This document shows positions 25,985 to 34,598 of a DNA stretch of 42,627 nt, one piece after another; the first letter of the stretch is position 1, and the number at the start of each line of letters is the position of its first letter. The position numbers and the translations under genes are program-made. Where the stretch lies: contig JAHLWS010000055.1 of assembly GCA_019057795.1 (NCBI GenBank), positions 1 through 42,627 of the forward strand. The letters are read 5' to 3'. Under the pieces are notes generated by a model. It was not told the DNA's origin. It saw nothing but the letters and a program-made list of their open reading frames with translations, and did not search any database. The stretch is from Promethearchaeota archaeon (lineage in GTDB: Archaea; Asgardarchaeota; Lokiarchaeia; Sigyniarchaeales; SOKP01).

Positions 25985-26908
25985 ATGTCATATAAAGACC
26001 GCCTACGATCTACAAAGATTAGTTCAGATGAGAACGGTGTCGCAGACGAGTGTTGCGAGAATCCTTGTATGGAATCGAAAGATGGCGATGTTGTTTGTTT
26101 AAACTGTGGAATGATCCAGAGTAGAAATCTAGTAGGAAATGAAAGGAGAGCCTATACCGTCGAAGAAGTAAACAAGCGTAGACGTACTGAACCGCGATGG
26201 AGAGAATTTGGTCCAAGAACTATGTTACCAAATTCCAAAATCGATTCAAAAGGACGTTTAATTAACGCAAAAGGAAAAACTTTATTCTCCAGACTTTCAA
26301 AAATCCAGAATTCTCTAATTTCTAGCATAGAAAGAAACTTTTGGGAAGCTAAACCTAAGTTGAAGATGCTCACCTCTAAGATGAATATCCCTGAGTACAT
26401 TAAAGAAACAGCTTGGAAGATTTATAGCCTTGTAGCTAGGAAGAAGTTAACGATGGGAAGGTCAATTGATGGTTTCATTGCTGCCTCATTATACTCCGCA
26501 ATCAGAGTGCACGAATTTCCACGATTGTTGGAAGAAGTGTGCGATGCTTCAATGACGCCCCGTAGAACTGTCCACAGAAGCTTAGGCATGATTGTGAAAG
26601 AAGTGTTGCCCGAATTGGGACTTAGGTATCGTCCTATCACCGCAGAACAATTAGTCTTTCGGTTCGGCAACGATTTAAATCTGCCGATGGAAGTCCAAAA
26701 GAAAGCAATCAACATGCTCTCACAAGCTTCGAAAAACGGATTAATGCGCACAGGAAAAGACCCAAAAGGCTTAGCGGCAAGTGTTATTTACATGGCGGCA
26801 AAATCAAGTAACTGTCGGAAGACACAGGCTGAAGTAAGTTCCGTCGCAAAAGTTACGGAAGTCACTTTGCGGAGCCGCTCCAAGCAGATTAAAATGAAGC
26901 TAATATAA
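25985..26908 (+). CDS. tfb: Transcription initiation factor TFB
   Basis: A 307-residue TFIIB homologue. An N-terminal zinc ribbon uses Cys from 23/24, 28, 38 and 41 (CMESKDGDVVCLNCG). The B-reader region with RAYTVEEVNKRRRTEP follows, then two cyclin folds at about 115-205 and 210-305. The first repeat carries RSIDGFIAASLYSAIR and the second DPKGLAASVIYMAAK, the characteristic TFIIB repeat segments. It recruits RNA polymerase to TBP-bound promoters and reads the BRE. The end (IKMKLI) is short. Base composition is richer in GC than the surrounding genes. Asgard genomes often have several TFB paralogues, and this may be one of them. Confidence 0.92.
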   Translation: MSYKDRLRSTKISSDENGVADECCENPCMESKDGDVVCLNCGMIQSRNLVGNERRAYTVEEVNKRRRTEPRWREFGPRTMLPNSKIDSKGRLINAKGKTLFSRLSKIQNSLISSIERNFWEAKPKLKMLTSKMNIPEYIKETAWKIYSLVARKKLTMGRSIDGFIAASLYSAIRVHEFPRLLEEVCDASMTPRRTVHRSLGMIVKEVLPELGLRYRPITAEQLVFRFGNDLNLPMEVQKKAINMLSQASKNGLMRTGKDPKGLAASVIYMAAKSSNCRKTQAEVSSVAKVTEVTLRSRSKQIKMKLI

Positions 26909-26938
26909 AGAGATTTCGTAAATCTGGGCAAACACGGT

Positions 26939-26970
26939 AATTTTTTTTAATATTTTTTTTTTTTATTTTT
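26939..26970 (+). terminator. T-tract terminator after TFB
   Basis: Long T-runs (26941-26948 and about 26952-26964) begin some 30 bases after the TFB stop, a clear archaeal intrinsic terminator. Confidence 0.6.
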
Positions 26971-27043
26971 ATTAACTTTCCATTTTGTTAATCTTATTTT
27001 TGTCATAAAATTGTAATTTAAGCAAATTACATAGCACTATGGA

Positions 27044-27051
27044 TTTAAATA
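27044..27051 (+). promoter_or_regulatory. TATA box of the WGHCSN/LRR gene
   Basis: TTTAAATA lies 31-38 bases before the ATG at 27082, allowing a leader of about ten bases. Confidence 0.45.
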
Positions 27052-27081
27052 TCGCTGTTATCTATAATAACTTAGGAACAA

Positions 27082-27900
27082 ATGAAGATGAAAATGAATG
27101 CGAAGATGAAACCAAAAGAACCAAAAGGATTCGCGGTTAACGAGTTTTTAACCGTAAAATTGGTCGGGGAGGACACTATTATTTACGTTAACGGCGAATC
27201 GTTTATGCTGTGTAAACGCTTATTGATAAACGTTCCAATCGATAAAATCCGCGAAACCGACGAACTCGATTCGATAGACGAAGCTGCAGAGAAATTGGGC
27301 TGGGATGAAGATGGTCAAATAAAAATGGATGGAATTAATTATAACCTCTCTCCCGAAACGGAATTCTGGGGGCACTGTTCGAATCTGCAAGCTTGGTACG
27401 AGCACAACTACGATACGCGACTATTACATTCTAATTTAGCGTTTAGCTTGCTAAAAAAACTCGCGGAAGTCGGGGATCCTCAGGCAAAAAAAGTCTTTAA
27501 GGAAGAGATTGCCAAACGACTCGAAAGCGGTTATCCTCCTGTTGTAGAATATCTAGTACGAGAAGGCTATACTCGCTATCTTAACAGTGAAGAGCTTTTA
27601 TTTTTGGTTTTGGTTCCTGAGGAGGCTGAAATCCTTTTAGAGATAGAAAGCCATCTATTTGAGCAACACAAGGAGAATATTGAATTAGTTGGTGAATTAG
27701 ATCTTCATTTAGCTCCATGCTTCACGGTTAAAAACAAGCATGTTACTGGAATTTATTTGTTCGACTGTGGTTTAGATTTTCTACCTGATTCAATAGGAGA
27801 TTTAAGTTATTTAGAGAGCTTAGACTTAACTTATAACAAATTAAATTTGTCAAAAGAATTGATTGCAAAACTACGCGACATTAAAACCTTTTACTGGTAA
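27082..27900 (+). CDS. WGHCSN-domain protein with C-terminal leucine-rich repeats
   Basis: A 272-residue protein. Residues 20-95 are beta-rich and contain INVPIDKI and a negatively charged segment. The central helical domain starts with EFWGHCSNLQAWYEHNYDTR (95-113) and continues with LLHSNLAFSLLKKLAEVGDPQAKKVF, a domain I recall from many Asgard LRR proteins. The end (about 205-272) holds roughly two LRR units (GIYLFDCGLDFLPDSIGDL, LESLDLTYNKL). It is probably a protein-interaction module; no enzymatic site is seen. Codons in the first half are less AT-rich than those in the LRR part, which hints at a composite origin. Confidence 0.7.
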   Translation: MKMKMNAKMKPKEPKGFAVNEFLTVKLVGEDTIIYVNGESFMLCKRLLINVPIDKIRETDELDSIDEAAEKLGWDEDGQIKMDGINYNLSPETEFWGHCSNLQAWYEHNYDTRLLHSNLAFSLLKKLAEVGDPQAKKVFKEEIAKRLESGYPPVVEYLVREGYTRYLNSEELLFLVLVPEEAEILLEIESHLFEQHKENIELVGELDLHLAPCFTVKNKHVTGIYLFDCGLDFLPDSIGDLSYLESLDLTYNKLNLSKELIAKLRDIKTFYW

Positions 27901-28212
27901 TAAGTAAAGTAAAAAAAAAGATTAGAAAAAATTAGACTTCATACCGGAGACCAAGAAGATTAAAAACTCGTGTGCCCCCCATTCCGGTGCTCGCAAAAAG
28001 CCTTACAAACTTATCCTTCAAAATTTAGCCGTTTTTATCGGTGGGTACCAAACTTGTACGGACCGAACGATATGAGATATGCTATTAAATAACTCTTACA
28101 CATTAAGCAAACATAAACAAATTTATCCTCAGAAATAAAATCAATGTTGAAATCGTAAATATAAACAAACGAATTATTACATAGGTACTTTGATTAAAAT
28201 CAAAATTTCATA
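27901..28212. other. Convergent intergenic stretch with a hairpin
   Basis: No ORF is recognised. The stretch 27940-28070 is richer in GC than its surroundings. It includes a 27-base hairpin-forming sequence at 28039-28065, with CGGT and GTAC arms paired to GTAC and ACCG around a CAAACTT loop and one GG/GG internal mismatch. It could be a 3' RNA structure or a protein-binding site. Confidence 0.3.
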
Positions 28213-29376
28213 TTAGTTAAAATCTGGATTAGATAACGCATATTCAAGCGTTTGTTTCACCATTTCTGCATCAATCATTATACAGAATTCATCGTTTTTA
28301 TAAAATTTTATATCGTTAACTCTGTTACCATTGTTAAATAGCCATTCTTTTTTACTTCTAATAATGTAATTACCCAAAATTGATTTTAAAATCTTAAAGA
28401 AATGATCGCTATCAGGACTCCTCTTAAATTTGTCAGAAGTATAATCAAATGTTTCTTTGATAACGCTATAAGAGATGAAAATAGGTTTGTGAAACTCGTC
28501 TATTAAAAATCCTAAAAAGTACTTCTCAAATCTACTTGCATTCAAAATAAAATTATAAACTGCTTCTTGCTTAATATCAGATGGACCAAGCGTATCATTA
28601 AACACATTAAGAAGCAAACTTGAGGTAATATTTGGATAGTGTGATTTATTTTCTTTTAAAATTGGATACAATTTCTCAATTATCTTTAAACTATTTCCTG
28701 GAAGTCCTTTTGTCTCATCATAGACTAACATGGCGATATTTAAAATTATATCCTTATCAATTTCATGGTTAAACTTCCATTCATATAACATTTTGGTAAT
28801 TTCTAAGAACTCTTTTTCAGTAAAGGGGTGTAATTTTAATTTGAAGTCAATATTAGCTTGAATTTCAAGGGGTAATTTGCCAGAGAGACTACGAGAAAAT
28901 AGGAATAGGAAATTCGTCCTTAATTTTAAATTAACAAACTTAGTTAACAAATTTTGACGATTGCTGATATTTGGTAAAAAAATAGTGAGTGGTTTATTTA
29001 TTTTATTTAGAGTTTTATAAAAATCCATCCACAAAAAATCATTGTTTTCTAGATTAACAATTAGGTTTTTAAGGCTTACTGGGCAGTGATATTTTAATTG
29101 GTGTGAAAGACTCCGAATTATTTCTGGAAAAGTTGATTCTTTACAATCAAGGAACAAAAACAATCGGTTAGATTGGAGGAGATGTTTTTTACAATATTTT
29201 GCGAATAGAGTTTTTCTCCCCTCTCCCGTATCACCTTTACATATGATGTTAATTTTACGAAGATCAATGGACTTTTCAATCATTTCATTTAAATTAGAGG
29301 TTTCCACTTCGCGATATAATACTTTTGGGGGATAATCTTTATTTAATATATTATTTCTGTAATCTATCTCTGACAT
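28213..29376 (-). CDS. Degenerate Orc1/Cdc6-like AAA+ ATPase
   Basis: A 387-residue protein with the layout of Orc1/Cdc6: an N-terminal PKVLYREVE segment leading to a P-loop at 48-56 (GDTGEGRKT, with an Arg inserted before the Lys), helical lid sequence and a C-terminal winged-helix-sized region. GLPGNSLKIIEKL resembles the GDARRALDLL segment that follows sensor 2 in the family. The Walker B strand reads KPLTIFLPNIS and lacks the acidic pair, so hydrolysis is doubtful. It could be a diverged initiator, or a STAND-like signalling ATPase for the adjoining caspase locus, from which it is oriented away. I cannot settle which. Confidence 0.45.
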   Translation of the reverse strand: MSEIDYRNNILNKDYPPKVLYREVETSNLNEMIEKSIDLRKINIICKGDTGEGRKTLFAKYCKKHLLQSNRLFLFLDCKESTFPEIIRSLSHQLKYHCPVSLKNLIVNLENNDFLWMDFYKTLNKINKPLTIFLPNISNRQNLLTKFVNLKLRTNFLFLFSRSLSGKLPLEIQANIDFKLKLHPFTEKEFLEITKMLYEWKFNHEIDKDIILNIAMLVYDETKGLPGNSLKIIEKLYPILKENKSHYPNITSSLLLNVFNDTLGPSDIKQEAVYNFILNASRFEKYFLGFLIDEFHKPIFISYSVIKETFDYTSDKFKRSPDSDHFFKILKSILGNYIIRSKKEWLFNNGNRVNDIKFYKNDEFCIMIDAEMVKQTLEYALSNPDFN

Positions 29377-29569
29377 AATATATCATTATTATTTGTGGTT
29401 TTAAACTCCTATTAAAAAGTAATAAACAACCTTATTGGTTTTATTCTCAGTTGTTTTTTATCCATAAAAGCAGTGCTTGAAATCTTATCTAAAGAAAAGA
29501 TTAGCGGAAAAAACCCCTAATGATATTGGATTGTTATCAATATTGAAGAAAAGAAATTATTTAGAATTA

Positions 29570-29818
29570 CTACTTAATGTGCTTGTATAGGAACTGTTCC
29601 ACCCTCCTTATGAGAAATTCTTTACGAGCAGGATTACGCCATTCGTCTCCAGAGAAAAGTTGGTCTTCTTTTGCGTTTAACTGGAGACCATATTTCGCAA
29701 GGATATAATATATATGGGTATAAAATTTTGTAAAATCAGTAATATCGCAAATTTCGTTTAACGCTTCTTGTATTAGAAACTCTCGAGCTTGTTCCTTCGT
29801 ATGATGGGTATTGTTCAT
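29570..29818 (-). CDS. Small helical protein of unknown function
   Basis: An 82-residue, mainly helical soluble protein rich in aromatic residues (FYTHIYYILAKYGLQL) with a basic C-terminal end (IRRVEQFLYKHIK). No family is recognised. It lies upstream of the Orc1/Cdc6-like gene on the same strand with a gap of about 190 bases. Confidence 0.4.
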   Translation of the reverse strand: MNNTHHTKEQAREFLIQEALNEICDITDFTKFYTHIYYILAKYGLQLNAKEDQLFSGDEWRNPARKEFLIRRVEQFLYKHIK

Positions 29819-30111
29819 TATAATAAAAAATTAACTAAAATTTATATATTCGAAGAGAGGTAAATATTTTCAAGAAAGACCGAGAAAATGCAGATATAAG
29901 ACATAATACTCAATTTTAAATTTTTATTTTATCCTTGTTAAATTGTCAATTTTTGAAAGAATTGTATTAATCTCTTGCTCGAAAATATCTTTTTATGATA
30001 TTTGATGAAAAATTTAAATATTCCTTAATCATTATATCTTAAGAGGAATTTTTGTTTACCAATTAGTACAAAAATAATATATATTGGATAAATTAAGAGC
30101 ATATATAATAA

Positions 30112-30119
30112 TTTAAATA
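30112..30119 (+). promoter_or_regulatory. TATA box of the caspase operon
   Basis: TTTAAATA lies 21-28 bases before the ATG at 30140, which suggests a leaderless first gene. A second TTTAAATA at 30013-30020, with a purine-rich stretch upstream, could drive a longer leader containing AAGAGGG. The rest of 29819-30139 shows no gene. Confidence 0.4.
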
Positions 30120-30139
30120 TAAGAGGGATAACTTGGGCG

Positions 30140-31288
30140 ATGACAAGTATATATACTAAAAAAATTGATGGTCCTGCGACACTTGCTATTGTGATTGGCG
30201 TTGGTGCTTATTCACATTTACCAGAAGGCGATGGTACCCCTTTCGAGGATAACGAAGGAATGGAACAATTAACATCACCACCATATTCAGCACGTGAATT
30301 CGCAAATTGGTTACTAAGTGAGTATAATAATCCAGATAAACCTTTGGCTTCAATAGAATTACTAATATCTGATGCTGCAAATGATAAATTCATTTTTCCA
30401 GATGATAAAGAGACCAAAATTGAAAAGGCTAACAAGTCAAATGTTAAAAAAGCCATACATCATTGGGTAAATCTTGGTGATGAAAACCGAGACAATCGAA
30501 TGATCTTCTTCTTCTGTGGTCACGGAATCGCTAGTGGTCCTTTTGTTTCGTTGCTATTAGACGATTTTGGTAAATATAAACACGCTCCCCTAGATAATAC
30601 GATTGATTTTGATGGTTTTTATCTTGGGATGGATAAGTGTAAAGCTCGCGAGCAATGTTTTTTTATTGATGCATGTCGAACTGCTTCATCGACACTTATT
30701 GAGTCATTGAATTACGCTGGAGATCCTATTATTGGTCCTTCAGCAACTCCTTCAAATCATGGAAGACGGTACGCACCTGTTTATTACTCTACAGTTCCAG
30801 GTGATAGTGCTTATGGTCGACCTATGGACACAAGTGTGTTTACAGAAGCGCTTATTAAGGCTCTAAATGGTGCTGGAAGTGATGATATCGAAGGGGATTG
30901 GCGTGTCTATACAGATAGGCTTAACATTGGGATTTATTATCTGATTAAAAGAATGATGAGTAATATTCCATTTCTCGAACAGGTTATTTCCGTCGATGGA
31001 TTAAGTAGCCCTTTTACAATTCATTATCTTAAGGGAAAACCTCTCGTCCCCGTTGCAGTGGGATGTGATCCTAAAAAGGCAAATATAATGGCACAATTCT
31101 CCTTTACTAACCAAACAACGAAAATAGAACGACCAGATATGGAACTATCGGACTGGTATATCGATATATTGGAAGGAGAATATGTCTTCAGCGCTAATTT
31201 TCCAAGGGGTCCTTATCTTAACAACGAAATAAAAAAACATGTGCGACCACCATTCCGCAAGATTCCAATTGAGGTGAGGATTAAATGA
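30140..31288 (+). CDS. Caspase-like (C14) protease with C-terminal beta domain
   Basis: A 382-residue protein of the caspase/metacaspase superfamily. The catalytic His is in FFFCGHG (H128) and the Cys in CFFIDACR (C179), both after the expected hydrophobic strands. The N-terminal strand TLAIVIGVGAYSHLP begins the p20-like fold, and YSTVPGDSAYGRP with TSVFTEAL completes the substrate site region. The last 80 residues (about 300-382) are beta-rich, reading LEGEYVFSANFPRGPY, like an Ig or PEGA-type domain. It probably cleaves a protein substrate after an acidic or basic residue, which cannot be told here. First gene of the operon, overlapping the next by four bases (ATGA). Confidence 0.85.
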   Translation: MTSIYTKKIDGPATLAIVIGVGAYSHLPEGDGTPFEDNEGMEQLTSPPYSAREFANWLLSEYNNPDKPLASIELLISDAANDKFIFPDDKETKIEKANKSNVKKAIHHWVNLGDENRDNRMIFFFCGHGIASGPFVSLLLDDFGKYKHAPLDNTIDFDGFYLGMDKCKAREQCFFIDACRTASSTLIESLNYAGDPIIGPSATPSNHGRRYAPVYYSTVPGDSAYGRPMDTSVFTEALIKALNGAGSDDIEGDWRVYTDRLNIGIYYLIKRMMSNIPFLEQVISVDGLSSPFTIHYLKGKPLVPVAVGCDPKKANIMAQFSFTNQTTKIERPDMELSDWYIDILEGEYVFSANFPRGPYLNNEIKKHVRPPFRKIPIEVRIK

Positions 31289-32610
31289 GTATTTTAAGAT
31301 TACGGCTTAACATTCCTTTGGAGGGAATTCCCCGATTTGGTGTATTGTCCAATATTTATGATCTTTCAGACAAGAGAAAGAGCAAACGTGATATAATTAT
31401 TCCTATAGGAACATATCAAGACTATTATGATGTTAAACTCGATCCTGGTAATTATATTATTGAAGTGATGTTGCCATCTGGACAAGTATTAAATGAAGAA
31501 GTAGCAGTTAAAAAATCGCGTAAGCCACAAGAATTGTATATATCTGCAGGTTTTTCACCGCATGAATGGCTAAGTTGGCAACAGTTCATTGGGAATGTAG
31601 AATATGAAAATTATAAGTTAATGCAAGAGAAACCGTATGTTGAAATACAAGCAAATTTAGTCTTAATTACGGCACCATTAATTACTATTGATGATAAAAG
31701 GGAAGTATCTGACCCGAATAAATTAGTCTCACAGGGTTATTTTTTTAAATTTCCATCATTAACAACTGTTCCAATTGATTCTTTATCACGCTTATCTCCT
31801 TTCAATAACTTAAATATTGATATCAAATTTGGGACCAAAATATTAGAGACAAATACTAAAGATAATTTATCAGAAGTTCATTCTTTTGGATCTGAAGATA
31901 TTCCTTACTTTGTTGATGGGGAGAGTAATAGAAAATATATTTTCGTTCGAGGTGCAAACATACCTACACAATACTGCGTCTTACCGATTCCTTGGATGGT
32001 TGTTGATCGTGGGGAATACGCAGTTGTAGAAGTTTTAATATATCATTTTGCTGTAGAATCATCAAAGATCGACTCAGGCTATAGACTGTCTGTCGTAGTA
32101 CGCGATAATCTTCTTGGTAGTATTCTAGGATACCTTGGTTCAGGAAATCTTCCAACCGCAGCTAAAATCATGGATTATTCTTACGCAAAGGAAATGCTCT
32201 TTTTAAAAATGCAGAATCCTCTTGCTGCTGCAGCTGGTGCATATGTGCTCTTGAAAATCGAAACAGGTCAGGACCAGCGATGGCATCAATGGGTTCGCAA
32301 TTTAAAAAATCGGTTTAAGTGGTTACCAGATGGTGCTATTCAGCATGCATGGACAATTTTAACTAAGCAAAACATTTCTGAAGATGAGAAAAAAGAAGCT
32401 CGTGCCAGTTTATTGGAAGGTTATCGCAGAGGAATTCCATTCTATTCAATAGGTGTAAAATTATTATTGGATGGTCTTCGATTGTTCGCTAATGATGCAA
32501 AAGTTGCAAATGAAAATGATACCGAAGTGGAAGAGGCGCTTAAGTTAATATGGCAGTTAGCTTCACGCACAAATATGCGACAACCGTTCACTACTGTAAT
32601 CGTGCGTTGA
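31285..32610 (+). CDS. Caspase-partner protein: beta domain plus C-terminal helical domain
   Basis: A 441-residue protein not recognised by name. Residues 1-88 look like a PEGA/Ig-type beta domain (KLDPGNYIIEVMLPSGQ at 51-67). The middle is a beta-rich part ending with VDRGEYAVVEVLIYHFAVES and VVVRDNLLG. From about 295 it is helical, with MQNPLAAAAGAYVLLK, WVRNLKNRFKWLPDGAIQ and RRGIPFYSIGVKLLLDGL. No catalytic or membrane segment is evident. The four-base overlap with the caspase gene implies coupled translation and an obligate partner. I infer an adaptor, sensor or substrate role. Confidence 0.75.
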   Translation: MSILRLRLNIPLEGIPRFGVLSNIYDLSDKRKSKRDIIIPIGTYQDYYDVKLDPGNYIIEVMLPSGQVLNEEVAVKKSRKPQELYISAGFSPHEWLSWQQFIGNVEYENYKLMQEKPYVEIQANLVLITAPLITIDDKREVSDPNKLVSQGYFFKFPSLTTVPIDSLSRLSPFNNLNIDIKFGTKILETNTKDNLSEVHSFGSEDIPYFVDGESNRKYIFVRGANIPTQYCVLPIPWMVVDRGEYAVVEVLIYHFAVESSKIDSGYRLSVVVRDNLLGSILGYLGSGNLPTAAKIMDYSYAKEMLFLKMQNPLAAAAGAYVLLKIETGQDQRWHQWVRNLKNRFKWLPDGAIQHAWTILTKQNISEDEKKEARASLLEGYRRGIPFYSIGVKLLLDGLRLFANDAKVANENDTEVEEALKLIWQLASRTNMRQPFTTVIVR

Positions 32611-32665
32611 GAAATGAAAGCTAATATTTAACTATTAAATATAAATTATTAAAGGGATGAAAGAG

Positions 32666-33739
32666 ATGAGCAAAATTTTTCGCATTAAGATGTTACCTGC
32701 ACGAAATGGCGATTGTTTTTTAATACAGTACGGTGATCCTCGAAATCCTAATAAAATTTTGATTGATGGAGGAACCTCTGGTACATATAAAGACATTCAA
32801 AGTGAACTACAAAAATTACCAAGCGACCAGCACCATTTCGAGCTATTAATTGTAACCCATGTTGATAGAGATCATATTGAAGGAATCCTTGCGCTTCTGA
32901 CTAATTCAAATAATAAAGTCAAATTTGATGATATCTGGTTTAATGGTTGGCGGCATCTTCCTGGTTCTGGATTTGAAGATTTCGGTCCTGTTCAAGGAGA
33001 GAAATTGACCACCCTCCTAATAAAATCAGATATATCATGGAATAAGCGATTTAACAAGCAAAGAGTAGTTGTTTCCAAAACAGGGACATTGCCGTCGTAC
33101 GATCTCCAAGATGGCATGAAATTGTTTCTCCTTTCTCCTGGAATTGAGCAACTCAAGACCTTGCGCCCAGTTTGGAAAAGTAAATGCCGAAAAGCGGGAC
33201 TTGATCCATCAATTGTTCCAAAAGATCCAACTCCAGTTCCATCAGGATTTGAAGTGCTTGGACCTCCTAATATTGAAGTTTTATCAAATAGACCATTTGA
33301 TTGTGATGAATCAGAGACGAATGGTAGTACTATTGCGGTTTTAGCTGAATACGAAGGAAGACGTATTCTCTTAGCTGGTGATGGTTATCCAAACGTTATT
33401 CTGGAGAGTATTAAACGCCTTGTAGGATCAAATGAACAGCTTAAACTGGATGCTTTCAAGCTACCTCATCATGGTAGCAAAGCCAATATAACCCGCGATT
33501 TACTTGAAAAAATTGACTGTAAACGATATCTATTCTCAACCAACGGAGCATATTTCCAACATCCAGATAAAGAAGCTATAGCACGCGTGATTAAGTTCGG
33601 TGGCCAGAAAACTCAGCTGATATTCAATTATCGAACAAAATATAATATGATCTGGGATAATAAAAGTTTGATGAAGAAGTACGGTTATTCTGTAAATTAT
33701 TCAATTGATAAAAGTGGTCAAACAATCGATCTTTTATAA
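32666..33739 (+). CDS. MBL-fold metallohydrolase (ComEC/Rec2-like)
   Basis: About 357 residues. The metal motif is THVDRDH (H65, D67, D69, H70), the TH-x-D-x-DH variant of the ComEC/Rec2-type beta-lactamase fold. LIDGGTSGTY precedes it, LAGDGY supplies D239, and LPHHGS supplies H268/H269. No membrane segment is present, unlike ComEC itself, so it acts in the cytosol. A nuclease, phosphodiesterase or other hydrolase role is possible. I chose ATG 32666 because AGGG lies nine bases upstream; ATG 32657 is the alternative. It is third in the caspase operon, after a gap of about 55 bases. Confidence 0.82.
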   Translation: MSKIFRIKMLPARNGDCFLIQYGDPRNPNKILIDGGTSGTYKDIQSELQKLPSDQHHFELLIVTHVDRDHIEGILALLTNSNNKVKFDDIWFNGWRHLPGSGFEDFGPVQGEKLTTLLIKSDISWNKRFNKQRVVVSKTGTLPSYDLQDGMKLFLLSPGIEQLKTLRPVWKSKCRKAGLDPSIVPKDPTPVPSGFEVLGPPNIEVLSNRPFDCDESETNGSTIAVLAEYEGRRILLAGDGYPNVILESIKRLVGSNEQLKLDAFKLPHHGSKANITRDLLEKIDCKRYLFSTNGAYFQHPDKEAIARVIKFGGQKTQLIFNYRTKYNMIWDNKSLMKKYGYSVNYSIDKSGQTIDLL

Positions 33740-33839
33740 TGAATTTTTTTAAAGAATAAATAAATCATAAATATGAAAATAATTCAGATAATGAATAAGA
33801 ACTTAAGAATTGTTAAGATATGTTAAAGAGGGAATTAAA

Positions 33840-34598
33840 ATGCATGAAGTTATTGTGAGTATGGAAGAGTTATTAAAGTCAACAAAAATGTCAAGTTTCT
33901 TTGAAGCTTTCGAATCTTTTGGTCCTAGAGCAGATTTAGAGCGAAAAGATGAGGAAGTACTTTCAATTGGTCACGAATTTTTTAAAGTGAAATTAATTGA
34001 TAATAAAAATGTAAAGGTTGGTAATCATGAATTTGGGATTCCAGAAGAAACGGTAAACCTACTCAATCAGAATGATTACTATTTAGTTAATTTAGCATTA
34101 ACCTGCCGTGGTGGACCATTAAAAATAACAGAAATGGAAGTTGACATAAATTTTAAAGATAATGACGATGCTACGAACCATTCAATGGATCCTATAAAAG
34201 AAATTGATGAAAAAAAGAAAACAAGAAAGTGGGGGTTGAATCCTTCATTAAAAATACATGAAGTTCTTGGAGCCTCACTAGGCGAAATTATTTCCAACGT
34301 GACTGAATACCATGTTAACATCCATAGAATTATTGGATATTATGAGTTACAACACAGAGCTGCTTGGAAATTAAAAGCTACAGATATTAATCCAGAGTTA
34401 GAAGGTACAGCAAGACTGATATTCATTTTAAAACAGCCTAAAGGAACAAACACAGGAATTGTAGTTAATTTGAGCGGAGAACTCAATTATAGGAGCTTTT
34501 GGCAATCTTTTAAAGCTTGGATAACTAGATCTGATAAATTAAAGAAAGGAAAAATTTCCCATGGAGAAGAACCCACATTTATGGTTCCAAACGAATAA
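33840..34598 (+). CDS. Uncharacterised caspase-operon protein, candidate effector or substrate
   Basis: About 252 residues, soluble, without a signal or clear membrane segment. Residues 1-50 are helical, 50-110 beta-rich. A charged segment (DEKKKTRKWG) joins to a second beta-rich part (SLKIHEVLGASLGEII, HRIIGYYELQHRAAWKLK, ARLIFILKQPKGT). No family is recognised. The start at 33840 has GAGGGA seven bases upstream; a TTG at 33810 is the alternative. It is fourth in the caspase operon, with a 100-base gap after the MBL gene. A cleavable effector or regulator is inferred from position alone. Its 3' end overlaps a 58-codon ORF in another frame. Confidence 0.6.
   Translation: MHEVIVSMEELLKSTKMSSFFEAFESFGPRADLERKDEEVLSIGHEFFKVKLIDNKNVKVGNHEFGIPEETVNLLNQNDYYLVNLALTCRGGPLKITEMEVDINFKDNDDATNHSMDPIKEIDEKKKTRKWGLNPSLKIHEVLGASLGEIISNVTEYHVNIHRIIGYYELQHRAAWKLKATDINPELEGTARLIFILKQPKGTNTGIVVNLSGELNYRSFWQSFKAWITRSDKLKKGKISHGEEPTFMVPNE

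Noticed and set aside
27940..28070. Replication origin beside the Orc1/Cdc6-like gene
   Set aside because: I could find no repeated origin-recognition-box motif, and the ATPase itself is degenerate.
33840..34598. Gasdermin-like pore former next to the caspase
   Set aside because: Size and position beside a caspase fit, but I see no recognisable gasdermin strand pattern or hydrophobic N-terminal pore strands and no short inhibitory tail. It remains uncharacterised.
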